Part shown: piece after piece, positions 1 through 11,055 of the stretch
Layout of the letters: every line of letters starts with the position of its first letter
Numbering within the stretch: position 1 is the stretch's first letter
Source of the DNA: Paulinella micropora
Lineage: Eukaryota; Cercozoa; Imbricatea; Euglyphida
DNA length: 29,324 nucleotides
Assembly: GCA_009731375.1 (NCBI GenBank)
Contig: BJOX01000171.1
Coordinates: 830,587-859,910, forward strand
Reading direction: 5' to 3'
Made by a program: the position numbers and the translations under genes
Notes under the pieces: model-generated
Database searches by the model: none
Told to the model about the DNA's origin: nothing
What the model saw: only the letters and a program-made list of their open reading frames with translations

Positions 1-133
<133 letters not shown>

Positions 134-268
134 ACTTCTGACTTCTGATTTCTTTTTCCACGCTGCGACTTCTTTTACTGAGAACAATCTTGATTATTCT
201 TGGCAAGATTAATAAAACTTAATACAAAATCTAAGACACTAACGCCCTCCTTTCTCTTTCTCAAACGA

Positions 269-299
269 GAGAGAGAGAGAGAGGAATGCAAGGGTGAAC

Positions 300-347
<48 letters not shown>

Positions 348-399
348 AAAGATGGTGAGGGGTGAGGTGGAGAAGAGAGAGAGAGAGAGGCTGACGGCA

Positions 400-457
<58 letters not shown>
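269..457. repeat. Compound (GA)n/(GT)n microsatellite
   Basis: Several (GA)n blocks (about 269-284, 300-338, 373-390, 417-457) are interrupted by a G run near 339-347 and a (GT)n block at about 400-417. The Ser/Leu-rich open frames across it are simple-sequence artefacts. From 458 to about 960 I see only unique non-coding DNA with a purine bias and short GTAT-type repeats near 600-645. Confidence 0.95.
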
Positions 458-458
<1 letters not shown>

Positions 459-1043
459 CTGAGAGGAGGGAGCATCGCGCCTGGCTGGAAAACAAACAAC
501 AATTACAAACGTCCATGTAAACAAACACTGAGCAAGAACAAAAAACCTGAATATACAAGACAATAGTGTGTAAAATTAAGTATATACATAATACGAACAT
601 GTAATACTATGTATGTGTCTATGTATGTATTGCATGTATGTATTCGACTTGTGAGGATGCGAGAGCGAGAACAGTCATACCACACAACCTCACTTCCACA
701 TTCACCAACCAATCTCCACAGAGGGAGGGAGAGAGTAAGCAAAAGGGAGTGAAAAAGGCCTGAGTGAGGGGGAGCAGGCGTGTAGAGACATCACCGCAAA
801 AACACACCTCCACCACACAAACACCTCACACCGCATCACCCACTCATGTCACGCAAACAGACGACACTCCAATGCAAAGAGAGAGCAGAGGAAGAGGAAG
901 GAGAGGAGGAGATGGACAAGTCATACTGTGACAGTGAAAAGGACTTCAGATGTTCAGATGAGATAAGACATACATGGCAATAGCATCATGCTTAGATGAT
1001 AGTGATGTTGACCCGGAATTTCTAACATTTACGCGGAAGGGCA

Positions 1044-1361
1044 ATGTTAAGAAATATTTTGAAAAACACGACTCACGCTAAGAGTGGGAGTCCGGCATCT
1101 GCCGGACTACCCAGTGTTGCCGTAGGGACCGGGGAGGACAAGGCGAAGCAGCGTGAAGGCGCAGAGGCAACTCCGACACCACAAACAGGTCCAAAACCTC
1201 AAACCCAACCACACACCAACACGCCACCCATCATCACTTTCAAAGACATAGAACAGCTCGCTCAACAACTCACAACAACATGCATTAGAGAAAGCAGTGG
1301 TGAGGTAAAGAGAGTGAGCGAAGGGAAGTTAGTGCTAGATGAGTTCTTGACAGATGTGTGA
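1044..1361 (+). pseudogene. Possible copia gag remnant
   Basis: A 105-codon open frame rich in Thr, Pro and Gln, with a more ordered C-terminal segment (TFKDIEQLAQQLT, then an acidic/Leu stretch). It has no zinc knuckle (CCHC) and I recognise no family. Its position directly before the protease region makes a Gag or Gag-linker remnant the simplest reading. Upstream, 912-1043 has short coding-like stretches in other frames, suggesting a frameshifted N-terminus. Identity rests on context only. Confidence 0.35.
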
Positions 1362-1474
1362 GAGCAATAGAGGGAGTGTATATTGCACACGCAGCACGCA
1401 CAACACTATCCCCGCCAACATAAACCCAAAGCAGCAACGCCACGCAACCACCAGCACCATCACAACACAAGAAC

Positions 1475-1975
1475 AGCAAACAGAACTACGCACTAGTGTT
1501 AGATGAGGAAGGGGGGCGAGACAGAAAAAGCACGATAGTTCAGGATAGCGGGTCGTCACGAGACATAGCATGCAACCCTGAAATGTTACACGACATTAAG
1601 TCCGTTCCCCCTGTCAAGCTAATTACAGGTAATGGAGAGTAGATAGGACAGGAGGGGACGGCAAGAGTGACGCGCATAAATGGACACGGTAGGCCAATTA
1701 CGGTGTCAAGGCCAATGCTCCTTGACGCCAGGTTACCCGTGAATATTGCCTCAACCGGCAGGATGGATAATACCCATCACCGGTCAATCATTCACCAGAA
1801 CGGACAGCTAGTCATACTCAAACACCCCATAAGATTAGAGGAGAGAGACGTACTGGTAAGAGGTAGGCTCATGTCAACCCTTCTTTATAGATGGGACGAT
1901 GAATTTTACACCCCATTGGACATAAATGAGCGTTATGAACCCCCACAGAATAAGAAAAGAGAAGTGGTGGGGTAA
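1475..1975 (+). pseudogene. Copia aspartic protease region, nonsense-interrupted
   Basis: The frame reads IVQDSGSSRDIACNPEML followed by SVPPVKLITGNG. DSG (codons at 1544-1552) is the catalytic D-[ST]-G of retroviral-type aspartic proteases, and the following layout matches the copia pattern in which DSGASxHM leads into a VxLxxGN strand. An in-frame TAG at 1640-1642 interrupts the domain. The same frame then continues to 1975 (GHGRPITVSRPMLLDARLPV and on), which fits the region between protease and GAG-pre-integrase. The role would be cleavage of the Gag-Pol polyprotein in the cytoplasmic virus-like particle. This copy is inactive as written. Confidence 0.65.
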
Positions 1976-2038
1976 AAGGGGAGGGAAACACCAAGAGAGA
2001 AAGACAGAAGCATAGGCAGACAGAAGGCAAAACAGGGG

Positions 2039-2727
2039 AGGTAACGCTGTATGCGTCTTATCCCTGCAAGCCTGGTGCTATTAGGAAGGTAGATATAGAA
2101 TTGTTCCATTATGCATGTGGACACTATAGCATTAAGAAGATGAGAACACTGGCAAATGCATTAGGCATAAAGCTAGTAGGAGATGAGAAAAAAGTAGAAT
2201 TATGCGAATCATGCATGATAGATAAGGCAAAGCAATCGCCTAGGTTTAAAGTTAATAAGATAAAGAGAGCTAGCAAACCAGGAGTAGTATTACACATAGA
2301 CACCGGAACGTGATCAGCACGGTCAATACACGGTAAGAGACATAAATTTTCGGTCACGGACGATTACTCGTTGTTTATTAAGGATTATTATCTTGCGCAT
2401 AAGAACGAATTTATTGACTGCATTAAGCAGGCGGTAGCATTTTATGAGAAACAGACAGGAAACAAAGTACAAGAAATTAGATGTGATCAAGAGTTTGATG
2501 TCCCGAAAGAGGTGATAGAGTGGTAGAAGTCTATTCAGTTTATATGGAAAACGTCAGCAACGGGGGACAAAGATGGTAACCCTATAGCTGAAAAAGCCAA
2601 TGACATTACGGCTGCGGTCGCAAGAGCCATGCGTTACCATGCCCACCTGCCCATTTCTTTCTGGGCAGAGATGGAACATTCGGCAACCACTCTTCTTATA
2701 ACATTTCGCCTGCCACCCAAGGACTAA
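2039..2727 (+). pseudogene. Copia GAG-pre-integrase and integrase core, three stops
   Basis: An HHCC-type zinc site is visible: FHYACGHYS gives the two His and CESCM the two Cys. The DDE integrase core follows, with first Asp in LHIDTGT, second Asp in IRCDQEFD and the Glu in NPIAEKAND, matching the copia pattern G-x-AE-x-x-NR. In-frame stops fall at 2311-2313 (TGA), 2524-2526 (TAG) and 2725-2727 (TAA), all in one continuous frame. The integrase C-terminal motif SPFEQLLGRKP starts at 2736 in another frame, so there is also an indel near 2727-2735. The enzyme would insert the element's cDNA into nuclear DNA. It is dead in this copy. Confidence 0.75.
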
Positions 2728-2735
2728 GGAAGCGG

Positions 2736-5497
2736 ATGTCCCCATTTGAACAGTTGTTGGGAAGGAAACCGTTTTTGAAACACCTTAGACCGATAGGCTG
2801 CATGGGAGTAATGTATACAGGCAAGGGTAGAAAGGTACAGTTTAGAGGAAAGAAAGTTATGCTAGTAGGGTATGACTTATTTAAAGAGTTATATAGAGTG
2901 TGGGACTGTAGGAAAGTAGTAACAGGAGTTAGAAATGTGTGGTTCAACCCGTACGTGATAGGCAAGGAAGCACATCCAGAGAGAACAGTCAAGTGGGATG
3001 AGGATGTAGCTGCGGGGGAGAGTGAGAGTAAGGATGTCGATGTTGAACAAACATACTCCACACCCACCACAGTCACTACCACCCACACACAAGAGGACAC
3101 GACACAGACTCATGACGATGACGACACATGCGACAATGTCGATGACGTTAGTCAGTCAGATAGTCAACAAGGACAGGGGGAGTATGGAGGGGACACAGGG
3201 GGAGTCAGCATAGATCACGAACACACACAAACACAAGATAGCTTTTCAACACAGGACATCGACACCACACCGACAACTGCACCCCATCCCACGGACACAA
3301 CCCCACAGACAAACAACACAGGACTAGGACATGCACACGCACTCACAGATGCATCTGACCCTCAAGCACAGCATGAGAGAAGAGCATATGAAGAGAGTGA
3401 GCAACCTAGTAAAGGAAGAACATGGGAGCAGAGTGACAAGATCACAGAAGCTAACATAGTTCAAGAAGGAAAACGAATAAGACGACAGGCACACCAACAA
3501 CCACCACAAGCACAACAACCACCATCACGACCACATAGCAAACTAAAAGGAAAAGAAAAAGTAGTTGAGGTTCAGGAACTAGAGGGAGTGAGAGTGAGAG
3601 TTCTTGCAAGAGAGTGGGGAGACGAGTGGGCAGAGAAGACATACGGAGAGGGCTGGGAGAGTAAAGTGCGCACAGGCATAGTGAAGCAGAAGTGTGCCCC
3701 CAAAGAGAGGTTAAAAGTTAGAAAACAACCTAAGCCATCTCACCTTGTTCAGTTTGAGGACAGACTAGAGAAGATGCTAGATTCTGAGATCAATGAGTAC
3801 AAGGTAAGTGAGGAGGAGTCCGTATTGCCTGCTGGAGAGTTGGAGAGTGCTATGTTATGTTATGACAGATGCATGAATGAACCAAATGAACTTTTGCTTT
3901 ATTTTAACATTCGTGTGCCCAAAGAGATAGCTGAGCAGGGACTGACAGCAAAAGAGTTGTTAGAGGGCATGAAGAAAGAGATTCAATCTCTTAAAGACTT
4001 TAAGACATACACATGGGTTAACTTTAGCGAAGCCAAAAAGGCTGGTGTTAGCAAGGTAGTTAGGCTCACATGGGTTCATAAAGTAAAGATAGACGAGAAC
4101 GGAAGGAAGTTTGTTAAGTCTAGATTAGCTTTAAGAGGAGACATGTTAGAGCCAGGAGTTAGTTTCAACCCTGATCAATTGCTTGTTCCTTGTGCCTCAC
4201 ATCGCTCACTGCTCATGCTTGCCAAACTAACTGCCTGGCATGGTAATAAGCTTTATGGAATTGATTTCAAAAATGCTTACTTAAATGCCCACATGCAAGA
4301 TCCCGTATTTGCCTACCCACCTGAAGCAATGGATAGTGAGGGTAAAGAGAGAATGATATTGCGTGTCGATGGAGCGTTATATGATGCGCCTCAGGCAGGT
4401 AGAAGGTGGTATGACATACTAGCCCCTAAGTTAGTAAAGCTAGGATTTAGGCTGTTAGACTCCGATTTATGCATGTTTGTGGAGAAAGACCAGCCTATAA
4501 GAGATGCGATAATGGGAGTATTTCACGTGGATGATTTAATATTTGCCGCACCTAACAAAGAAGCTTATGAAAAATTCGCGTCTGCGTTAGAACAGTACTA
4601 CCCACTCAAAAGGCTAGGAGTCGCAAAGGAATTCAAAGGAATAGAGATAGTGCACGAGAAAGGCAGAATCGATTTGCACCAAAGAAAGTACTAATTGCAA
4701 ATTTTACGTGAGACAGGATACGCAAATTCTCGTCCGGTGAGTACCCCAGCGGTAGACCAAACTCCGGAAGCAATGTCTGAAGATGCAGCTTTGCGTAAAA
4801 TGTCTATTCCGAGTATAGTAGGCAGTTTGCTTTATTTGGCCAAGATGACTAGACCTGATATTGAACAAGCTCTTAACGCTGCAAGCGTCATGCAAACCAT
4901 AGACAAGCGAGTAATTTACGCTATGTTAGGCAGAATCATACGCTATTTATCAAGTCTTTTCGCGGTATAGCTTTTAACGAGCCAAAATCCGTTCAAGAGG
5001 GTATGTCCTACCCTAAGGTCACTTTGTGGCCCGATGCCGCTCACAAAGTCTGTTTGAAGACGGGGAAGTCTCGCACAAGTTTCATAATCTTGTGGGGAGG
5101 AGACCCAATAGGCTGGCTTTTAAAAAGACAGAGTAGGATAGCACTTAGTTCAAATGACGCGGAAATTTACGCAGCTGCTGAATGCATAAGAGATGGACTA
5201 GCAATAGGTCATGTCAGACAGGAACTCGGAATTCCGCAAAAAGGTGCAGTAGAAATTTTCGAGGATAATTCGCAAACAATTCTCACGGGTGAAAGAGGAT
5301 TATCCAGACCCCGCACCAAACATTTGCCTCTCGAATTACACTTCATTCATCACCTTCAGAGAGATGGAGAGATAAGGTTTATAAAAGTAGGTACTAAAAA
5401 GCAGATAGGAGATTTACTCACCAAACCGTTGCCGCGCGAGCAGTTTACTTATTTGCTCCACAAATTCACGGTTATCATTCCGGGGGAACCGGAATGA
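2736..5497 (+). pseudogene. Copia integrase C-terminus, reverse transcriptase and RNase H
   Basis: The frame begins with the integrase tail (SPFEQLLGRKPFLKHLRPIGC), passes a long Thr/Asp/Gln-rich linker (about 3000-3540), then enters the copia RVT_2 reverse transcriptase. LTWVHKVKIDENGRKFVKSR is an early RT motif, IDFKNAYLNA carries the first catalytic Asp, and FHVDDLIFA is the YVDD-box equivalent. A TAA at 4692-4694 sits in frame before LQILRETGYANSRPVSTP, and a frameshift near 4945-4955 separates RYLS from FRGIAFNEPK. RNase H follows at 5003-5497 (ALSSNDAEIYAAAE, FEDNSQTIL, TKHLPLELHFI) with a terminal GDLLTKPL typical of copia pol ends. Apart from those two lesions the domain is well preserved, suggesting fairly recent insertion. 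Confidence 0.85.
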
Positions 5498-5521
5498 CTA
5501 CGGGTATTTCACCTATGTTTT

Positions 5522-5842
5522 ATGTTTTTGTTTTCGTTTTGTGTGAGTTGTTTAGTATTGTCGATGCAGGATTGGAAGCTGTGGAATCTTCGATCGATGC
5601 AGTGGCTGGACTCCGTACCATGGGACAGGGTCATAAACCAGCATGCGGAATGGAAAATCAACCGCGCAGAATTCCTAAAGCTAAAGCACGGACGATACCC
5701 GAGACATGAAATAGAACAGCGTCGGGAACTCGGAGAAGGACGGGACGATGACACCGAACAGGAAGAATGGGAAATAGATGAGGGCGCGACTGAGGAAGGC
5801 TATGCGCACGATGGCGATGATCTGCGCGACGAGCTTGACTAG
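5522..5842 (+). CDS. Extra ORF between copia pol and 3' LTR
   Basis: 106 codons, intact, starting 25 bases after the pol stop. The N-terminus is hydrophobic (FLFSFCVSCLVLSM, possibly a signal peptide or membrane anchor), the middle is Trp-rich and basic (MQDWKLWNLRSMQWLDSVPW), and the C-terminal third is strongly acidic (DDDTEQEEWEIDEG). I recognise no family. Most copia elements have only non-coding DNA between pol and the polypurine tract, so this may be an extra element-encoded protein, a captured fragment or chance. The other frames here (5494, 5778) look like shadows. Confidence 0.4.
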   Translation: MFLFSFCVSCLVLSMQDWKLWNLRSMQWLDSVPWDRVINQHAEWKINRAEFLKLKHGRYPRHEIEQRRELGEGRDDDTEQEEWEIDEGATEEGYAHDGDDLRDELD

Positions 5843-6101
5843 CCCCCAGGCCTCGCGGTGGCCGGTGGGGGGGATTCCTGACTTTTCTGCCCTCGGGTGG
5901 GCGAAAAAGAAGGATAGTATTATTTTATCGCATACAGCCCGCTTCTCTTTCTTTTCACTTGTTTCCTCACACCTCTAACGTTTTTATATGTATAGTTTTT
6001 AGTTACACTTGATACTCCTTACGGGAAGCGCTTGCAAATTTTTCATTTGCTCCAGAACTATAAGACACTTATGACGGTAGTTGTGACATTGACAAACAAC
6101 T

Positions 6102-6110
6102 AAGGGGGAG
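6102..6110 (+). promoter_or_regulatory. Polypurine tract at start of copia 3' LTR
   Basis: AAGGGGGAG followed by CGTTGGTAATTAC matches the usual copia arrangement of a G-rich purine tract directly before an LTR beginning T(G)TTGG. The tract primes plus-strand DNA synthesis. The LTR probably runs to somewhere before 6390, but no CA end or target duplication could be fixed. Confidence 0.65.
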
Positions 6111-6412
6111 CGTTGGTAATTACTATTTCAATTTAATTCACCGTTAGTAACTTAGGTAGTTGATTTGTCAATAGGCCGGACAGTCAATAATGCCAATGTT
6201 AACCGAAATGCGTAAGACCTATACCTAAGTTAGTCAGTCTGACGTGGCGGGAAGTCAAAAGCGTCAGTTCTTTTATTATACGAGTTATTAAAGTGCGTTT
6301 CCATGCTGCGTTGATAGTCTTGCTAGGTAGCCCGGATAGACTCTGAAAGGAGTCGGTAAAGGTTCCACGATGGGTAGCTTCCCAAAGAAAACAAGACAAG
6401 CTGACCAAAAAA

Positions 6413-6808
6413 ATGAACAAGCTGATGGCGAAACTGACGAAGCAAGGCGCCGACGTCAGCCAGGATGTACGCTTTCGCATCATGCCGGACGAAAATATTG
6501 CATTGACTGACGAAAATGGTGAACAGTTGGCCGCATTAGTTCACTGGGGATACCAAAATGAACTGTTGACCAAACAGCACACTCTGAAAGAAAATGTAGT
6601 CACTCTGATCCGGACTGATATTCGTCTGCAAGAAGCCGCCATAGAAGCCCTGATAGAGAAAGCCAAAGCTGCCAAACCGAAAAAAAAGCAACAAACGACT
6701 ACATGCTTCAGGATCAACCGGCCAAGCGATTGCCAGCAGCAGCAGCGACAAGGGCAGCAGAAACTTAAACCAGAAGAAGAAAAAGCGAAAGTAAAACTTT
6801 TTCATTAA
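6413..6808 (+). CDS. Hypothetical protein, uncertain
   Basis: 131 codons. The middle reads like real protein (DENIALTDENGEQLAALVHWGYQ, then ENVVTLIRTDIRLQEAAIEAL), and the tail is a Lys/Gln-rich low-complexity segment. An upstream ATG at 6369 opens another frame with a plausible basic N-terminus (MGSFPKKTRQADQKNEQADG) that closes near 6508, so a frameshifted gene starting at 6369 is possible. It follows the copia element and could be a Gag-type fragment of a second element or a host exon. A pyrimidine-rich TTTTTTTTCCAG at about 6839-6850 looks like a 3' splice site and would suit a host gene. No family is recognised. Confidence 0.35.
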   Translation: MNKLMAKLTKQGADVSQDVRFRIMPDENIALTDENGEQLAALVHWGYQNELLTKQHTLKENVVTLIRTDIRLQEAAIEALIEKAKAAKPKKKQQTTTCFRINRPSDCQQQQRQGQQKLKPEEEKAKVKLFH

Positions 6809-6934
6809 ATTTTGGTAGATTAAATGAATTTTTTCTCTTTTTTTTCCAGAGATCCTAAGTCTTGCCCAACAATTCCTATGCCTGACCAGTTACATACATC
6901 AACGCTCAACAATGGAGGAAATTTCAGACAAGAC

Positions 6935-7672
6935 CATCCGCGTCCAACCAGTATGGGTTTCCAAAGCACAAACCAACAAGTAATATTGGCACGTGCCTTG
7001 AAATTCCAACAGCAACTTTTCCACGAAACAATGTTGTCCTATAACCACATACTAGGTGACAAAGCAATTGGTTAACAGACAACACTAACCATCCGCAAAT
7101 CAGAGTACTACGGAATAAAGGTTACATATCAAGGGCACTTGCTATTGCACTTGCCTGGATGTATCAAACAAATAATTTTCATCCCGTAAAACCTAGTTTC
7201 ATAAGAAACAGTTCACCCGCAGAGAACCCAGCTTCTTACTTTATGGAATTCTCCTGCCTGCAAGATTTAAATACATTTCATTGATGAACCTGTACCTGTG
7301 GGTTCATCAATGAAATGTATTTAAATCTTGCAGGCAGGAGAATTTCATAAAGTAAGAAGCTGGGTTCTCTGCGGATGAACTGTTTCTTGTGCATCGCTGA
7401 ATGCTGTACTTCTAAGCTTGAATTGCAGCACCTTTCGATGCAACCCTCTTGGCGACGCCCTTGGCATGTAACTTTCATCCCGTACTGTCTGGATCTGCGG
7501 ATCGTTAATATTGTTTGTTAACCACTTGCTTTGTGACCTTGCAAGTGGTTAGCGAAGAATATTGCTTCCTGGAAAAGCTGCTGATGGCGTTGAAAGGTAC
7601 GTGCTATACTTGTTGGATGGCACGTACCTTTCAAGCCCATATTACCGCTTGGACGCGGATGGTCTAGTCTGA
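6935..7672. repeat. Long imperfect inverted repeat with near-perfect 88-bp core
   Basis: The core arms 7203-7290 and 7301-7388 match at about 86 of 88 positions around a 10-nt loop. The homology continues outward with more mismatches and indels: GACCATCCGCGTCCAA near 6935 is matched by its complement near 7660-7672, and CCAACAGCAACTTTTCC near 7005 by a diverged complement near 7570-7585. This is an inverted duplication whose centre is much more alike than its flanks, as in fold-back elements or a palindrome partly homogenised by gene conversion. The open frame at 6824-7075 lies in the left arm, and a diverged copy of it can be read in the right arm. Confidence 0.85.
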
Positions 7673-7843
7673 TAGTACAAGTCGGACTTGAAATCTTCGT
7701 ATTTTTTCACATGATACTAGCTAGTCGTATAACCTGTGAAAAAATAAGAAGATTTACACAGGTTGTACGATAGGCTGCTGCGTTACTAGCAGGGCAGGGT
7801 TCATAGACTGCTCACTTGATTTTGTCTATCTATGAACTCTGCC
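7519..7843. repeat. Cluster of four hairpin-forming inverted repeats
   Basis: Four stem pairs occur in 325 bases: 7519-7529/7541-7551 (11 bp, perfect), 7591-7604/7620-7633 (14 bp, perfect), 7691-7710/7736-7755 (19 of 20) and 7793-7808/7830-7843 (13 of 14 in the overlap). A further alternative pairing, 7725-7738 with about 7757-7770, overlaps the third stem. The first two lie inside the right arm of the larger inverted repeat but have no equal partner hairpins in the left arm, so they arose after that duplication or were lost on the left. Confidence 0.8.
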
Positions 7844-7849
7844 GGACTC

Positions 7850-9967
7850 GCTGATGAGACTCCGGAACGTCGATGACTACGCCCAGACGTTTAGGAAGGA
7901 AATGCTACTGTTCAGCTTCCTGGGAAGTTGTTGATTGAGTCCGGTTGGGACAAACGAAACTTGTTGCTTCAAAGTTTGTACTACTCAGATCAATACTGAC
8001 TTGTTGATGGGCGGAATTTACAGCTGCAGCGCATGAAAAATGTTCTGCATCCGTCTATTCCACCTAGGATTTCGAATCTGAATTGCTTGCTTGTTAACCT
8101 TCCCGGGACGAAAAACGTTTTGTATCAAAATTTGAAGCCCCGGAACAGAAAAAAAGCAAAACTATATTAATTATTTTTGAAGCATTTATTCAGGATTTCA
8201 CAAATGATACTTGCTTCCGGCAGTGTTGATCTCTTTATGTTTCACACCCAAGTTTAGTTAATAGTAAAAAATTGGGACCAAATTAGCGATTCTTATCTGT
8301 TTAATTCCATTCTCACATGTTTTTATTAATGATATATATTAATAATATCATCCATTAGTATTTTTCAAGTTCTGCAGTCTTCAACTAACATTTTCTTCGC
8401 CACTGTAGTACTGCGGCCGCCAACGACTTTTGATAGTAAGATGAAGAACGCTTGCTTTTCGTATAATTAAATATTAATGAAACGGTGCCAATCATGATCA
8501 TGAGTTGCAATTGATATTAATATACTTCTCCTCCCCACCCCTTTTGGTAGTTTTCAAATGCATTTTCTTGCCAGGTCACGTATTTCTTTCTTCCACATCT
8601 TTGCAATGCCATATGTGCTGCAGTCACTGATATTAGTTTATTATTTAACTTCATATCATTACTAGTGAGTATTAATAGTCAGGTGTCTTCTGAACCAGTG
8701 TGTCTTTCTTTTCCCTCATCAGTGTTCATCGTGACTGAGGTTCTGAAACTTCAAGGGCCTCCGACTCTTCGAGTGCTCATTTCTTTGTTTTCAACCTTTC
8801 CTCACTCACTTCCACTTTTATTAATTGTAATATTGTACTGAGTCTGCACTGCTCTCCTTGTTTCCCCCGAGCAATATTTTTGATAGTACTGACTTATCTG
8901 AATGTTCGACTTCTTATTAATAATGTGAGGCATTATGCATGCTTAAGCTTTCTTTTCAGCTTTGCAAAAAGCAAGCGGCTCCGGCCCCGGGCGGGCGTTT
9001 CTTAATTATTATTAATAAAACTTGTCATTCAGTGGAAAACAAAGATCGTCAGACACAGCAAAAACTGAACTTCCGTGAGACTCAGAGTCAGAAAGCTTGA
9101 GTTTGAGTAAAAATATTAGTATTTTTGTTTGGGAAAAAGAGTCTTTGCTATAATTCTAGACTCAGAACTTCATGGAACATAGTGTCAGTATAGTTGTTAT
9201 TGTAATACCAATCAGCGACACTGGCAAGTTCAGGCTGCCAAGATTCTGGCCGGATGTCTTAGAAGTTTCTTAGCCGCACGCTGGACTCATGATCATGCGA
9301 TCTCAGACTCCCCGCTGATCAGTTTTCAGTTTCGAACCAAACAGTAAATTAGTCCCCCCCCCCCCAATAAAGTGCAGTTTGGAAAGGATTACACTAGTAA
9401 GAAATAGGTCACATATATACAGAGAAACATCCAAAATAATACATTCTAACTTTCAAGAGAACAGACCAAAGTGATTTTCTACAGCTCTGAAAGGCAAGAT
9501 CATTCCAACTGGGTGGATCCCCCTCAGTACTAACTAAAACAGGGGGTGCCCGGGATACAATGTATTTTTCTGTTAATTAGTAATACGACTTTTAAACGTG
9601 TCACTACTTTGTGGCAAATTTCATTTCCTTGTCTCGCTTTCTCAGCCACTTTATCCATGTTTCGGCGCCCTGATGCACTCCTTTTGTATTCGACAGCTTT
9701 CCGCCGCACACCAGATATTCTTCCAACGCTGCTAGAGCGTAACCCGCGCACATGTTTGCTCCCTGTCTATCTGGACGCAATCCAAAGCGATCTCTCGGAA
9801 ACCTGACTTTGTTTTCTGGTATACCTAGATGTTGACAAAGTTTCGCTACATACGATTGGAACGGGGTATTCCCTCTTCATTCACCAACAGATTGCACAAT
9901 CAAGTATTCGTGGCACACGATGCGTATAGCTGCAAAGAAAAAGTGTCCATTTGCAAAAACAAGACTC
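7850..9967. other. Gene-poor stretch, no feature identified
   Basis: AT-rich DNA with frequent TTAATATTAAT-type words and a C run at 9354-9364. Open frames at 9530-9751 (minus) and 9546-9806 (plus) overlap on opposite strands. The minus one is Arg/Ser/Lys-rich (SGRRNMDKVAEKARQGNEI) and could be a scrap of a transposon protein, but neither is supported. I see no tRNA, rRNA or convincing exon here. Confidence 0.5.
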
Positions 9968-9970
9968 ACA

Positions 9971-10004
<34 letters not shown>

Positions 10005-10013
10005 GTATATATG
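9971..10013. repeat. (AT)n microsatellite
   Basis: An alternating AT tract with a few C/G interruptions abuts the left end of the long palindrome. AT-rich simple sequence beside a palindrome is a common site of breakage or transposon insertion. Confidence 0.9.
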
Positions 10014-10401
10014 TATTCGCGACTTGTCCAACCGCAAAGTATTAAACAAGCCTTAAAAACATAAAAAAACTAACATTTGACACATAGAAAACATACATAG
10101 AAAACAAAAAAGTGTCAAATGTTTAACGTAAATTTTTCTAACTGAGCACATTAAGAGAGATTTAGACGAAAAGACACATAAACCATATTTTTATTTCATA
10201 AAAATATATATAAACTGCGTGTATATGGTTTATGTGTCTTTTTGTCTAAATCTCTCTTAATGTGCTCAGTTAGAAAAATTTACGTTAAACATTTGACACT
10301 TTTTTTGTTTTCTATGTATGTTTTCTATATGTCAAATGTTAGTTTTTTATGTTTTTAAGGCTTGTTTAATACTTTGCGGTTGGACAAGTCGCGAATACAT
10401 A
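10010..10401. repeat. 392-bp near-perfect palindrome
   Basis: The left arm, from TATGTATTCGCGACTTGTCC, is mirrored by a right arm ending GGACAAGTCGCGAATACATA. Arms of about 179 bases (10010-10188 and 10223-10401) are symmetric around 10205.5 with no net indel and only scattered mismatches, enclosing a 34-nt AT-rich centre. There is no gene inside. It could be a fold-back MITE or two head-to-head viral terminal repeats. It lies about 1 kb left of the tyrosine recombinase and 270 bases left of the first virus-like ORF. Confidence 0.93.
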
Positions 10402-10668
10402 AATGATCACACCACCAAATGGGTAGGGGGGATACACATAAAACATACAAAAAATATATTTTCTCGCGGAATTAGAGACATGGCTTCCATTGAAAACCTG
10501 TCCAGTCAGAATTCTATTTTTCTGATTTTGGTCTAAAGTCAGCCAGTCAGGAATCTGACTGGGTGTTCCTGGTGATATTCGTGGAAATAGAATTTTCTAG
10601 AATTTCCTTGTTGACCAAAATTGGTGGTCATAACGATATTATTTTAGAATTGAAGGGTTTTTAAGTAT
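10402..10668. other. Non-coding spacer with short inverted repeats
   Basis: No gene seen. Small inverted repeats occur, for example CCAGTCAG...CTGACTGG near 10533-10553 and a GGAAAT...ATTTCC type pair near 10583-10608. They could be terminator-like structures for the minus-strand ORF ending at 10669, or chance. Confidence 0.4.
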
Positions 10669-10949
10669 TCAACATTTGGATCCGTTTGCTTCTCTTGCTT
10701 CTTTGTATTTATCTACTATTTTCTTATTAGTGTCCCTGTATTTCTTTTGTTGCTCTTGAATCTTATCCTTATTTTTCTTGTAATATTCCCGTCGCTGTTT
10801 ATTTATCTTGTCCCTGTTTGCTTTTCTATTTTTTTTTTCCGTTCTTTGATCTTTTCCCCATTACTTTCTCTATTTTTTTTTTGATATCGTTGCTGTTTAG
10901 GATCAGGGAGGTTGAACACCGCCTTTATCTCCTCCATGATGGTACTCAT
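10669..10949 (-). pseudogene. Lys/Tyr-rich repeat protein, frameshifted
   Basis: From the ATG at 10949 (or 10937) the protein reads MSTIMEEIKAVFNLPDPKQQ, then a charged region. The A10 run at 10829-10838 (T on the plus strand) shifts the frame. In the second frame the sequence goes on (REYYKKNKDKIQEQQKKYRD) to a TGA at 10669-10671. The Y-x-K-N-K-x-K-I-x-x-Q-x-K-x-Y repeat is the same style as the C-terminal half of the GIY-YIG protein at 21943-22602, and such repeats are common at the ends of endonucleases of protist viruses. It may be a degraded paralogue lacking the nuclease domain. A second A10 run lies at 10873-10882. Confidence 0.6.
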
Positions 10950-11055
10950 TGATATATATGCACGATGTATAGTATGCTTAATATGTAATTCAATGAGCAA
11001 GCGAGAGAATGAATATAAGAGCAGGGCGAGTGAAAATATCTTCTCCTGTTGCTGT

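Larger units (their letters stand above)
960..6380 (+). mobile_element. Ty1/copia LTR retrotransposon, degenerate
   Basis: The domain order is protease, GAG-pre-integrase zinc site, integrase core, reverse transcriptase, RNase H. Integrase before RT is the copia arrangement. The polyprotein is broken by in-frame stops at 1640, 2311, 2524, 2725 and 4692 and by frameshifts near 2727-2735 and 4945-4955, so it cannot be autonomous as sequenced. A polypurine tract at 6102-6110 followed by TTGG marks the likely 3' LTR start. I could not find a matching 5' LTR in the first kilobase, nor define the outer end of the 3' LTR, so both outer limits are approximate. Confidence 0.85.

Noticed and set aside
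175-816. Several minus-strand frames rich in Ser, Leu, Thr and His near the window start
   Set aside because: They are translations of (GA)n and (GT)n microsatellites and show no protein-like composition.
7840-7880. CTGATGAG followed by a short stem, resembling a hammerhead ribozyme core
   Set aside because: The required GAAA after stem II is GATG here, and I found no flanking helices or NUH cleavage triplet.
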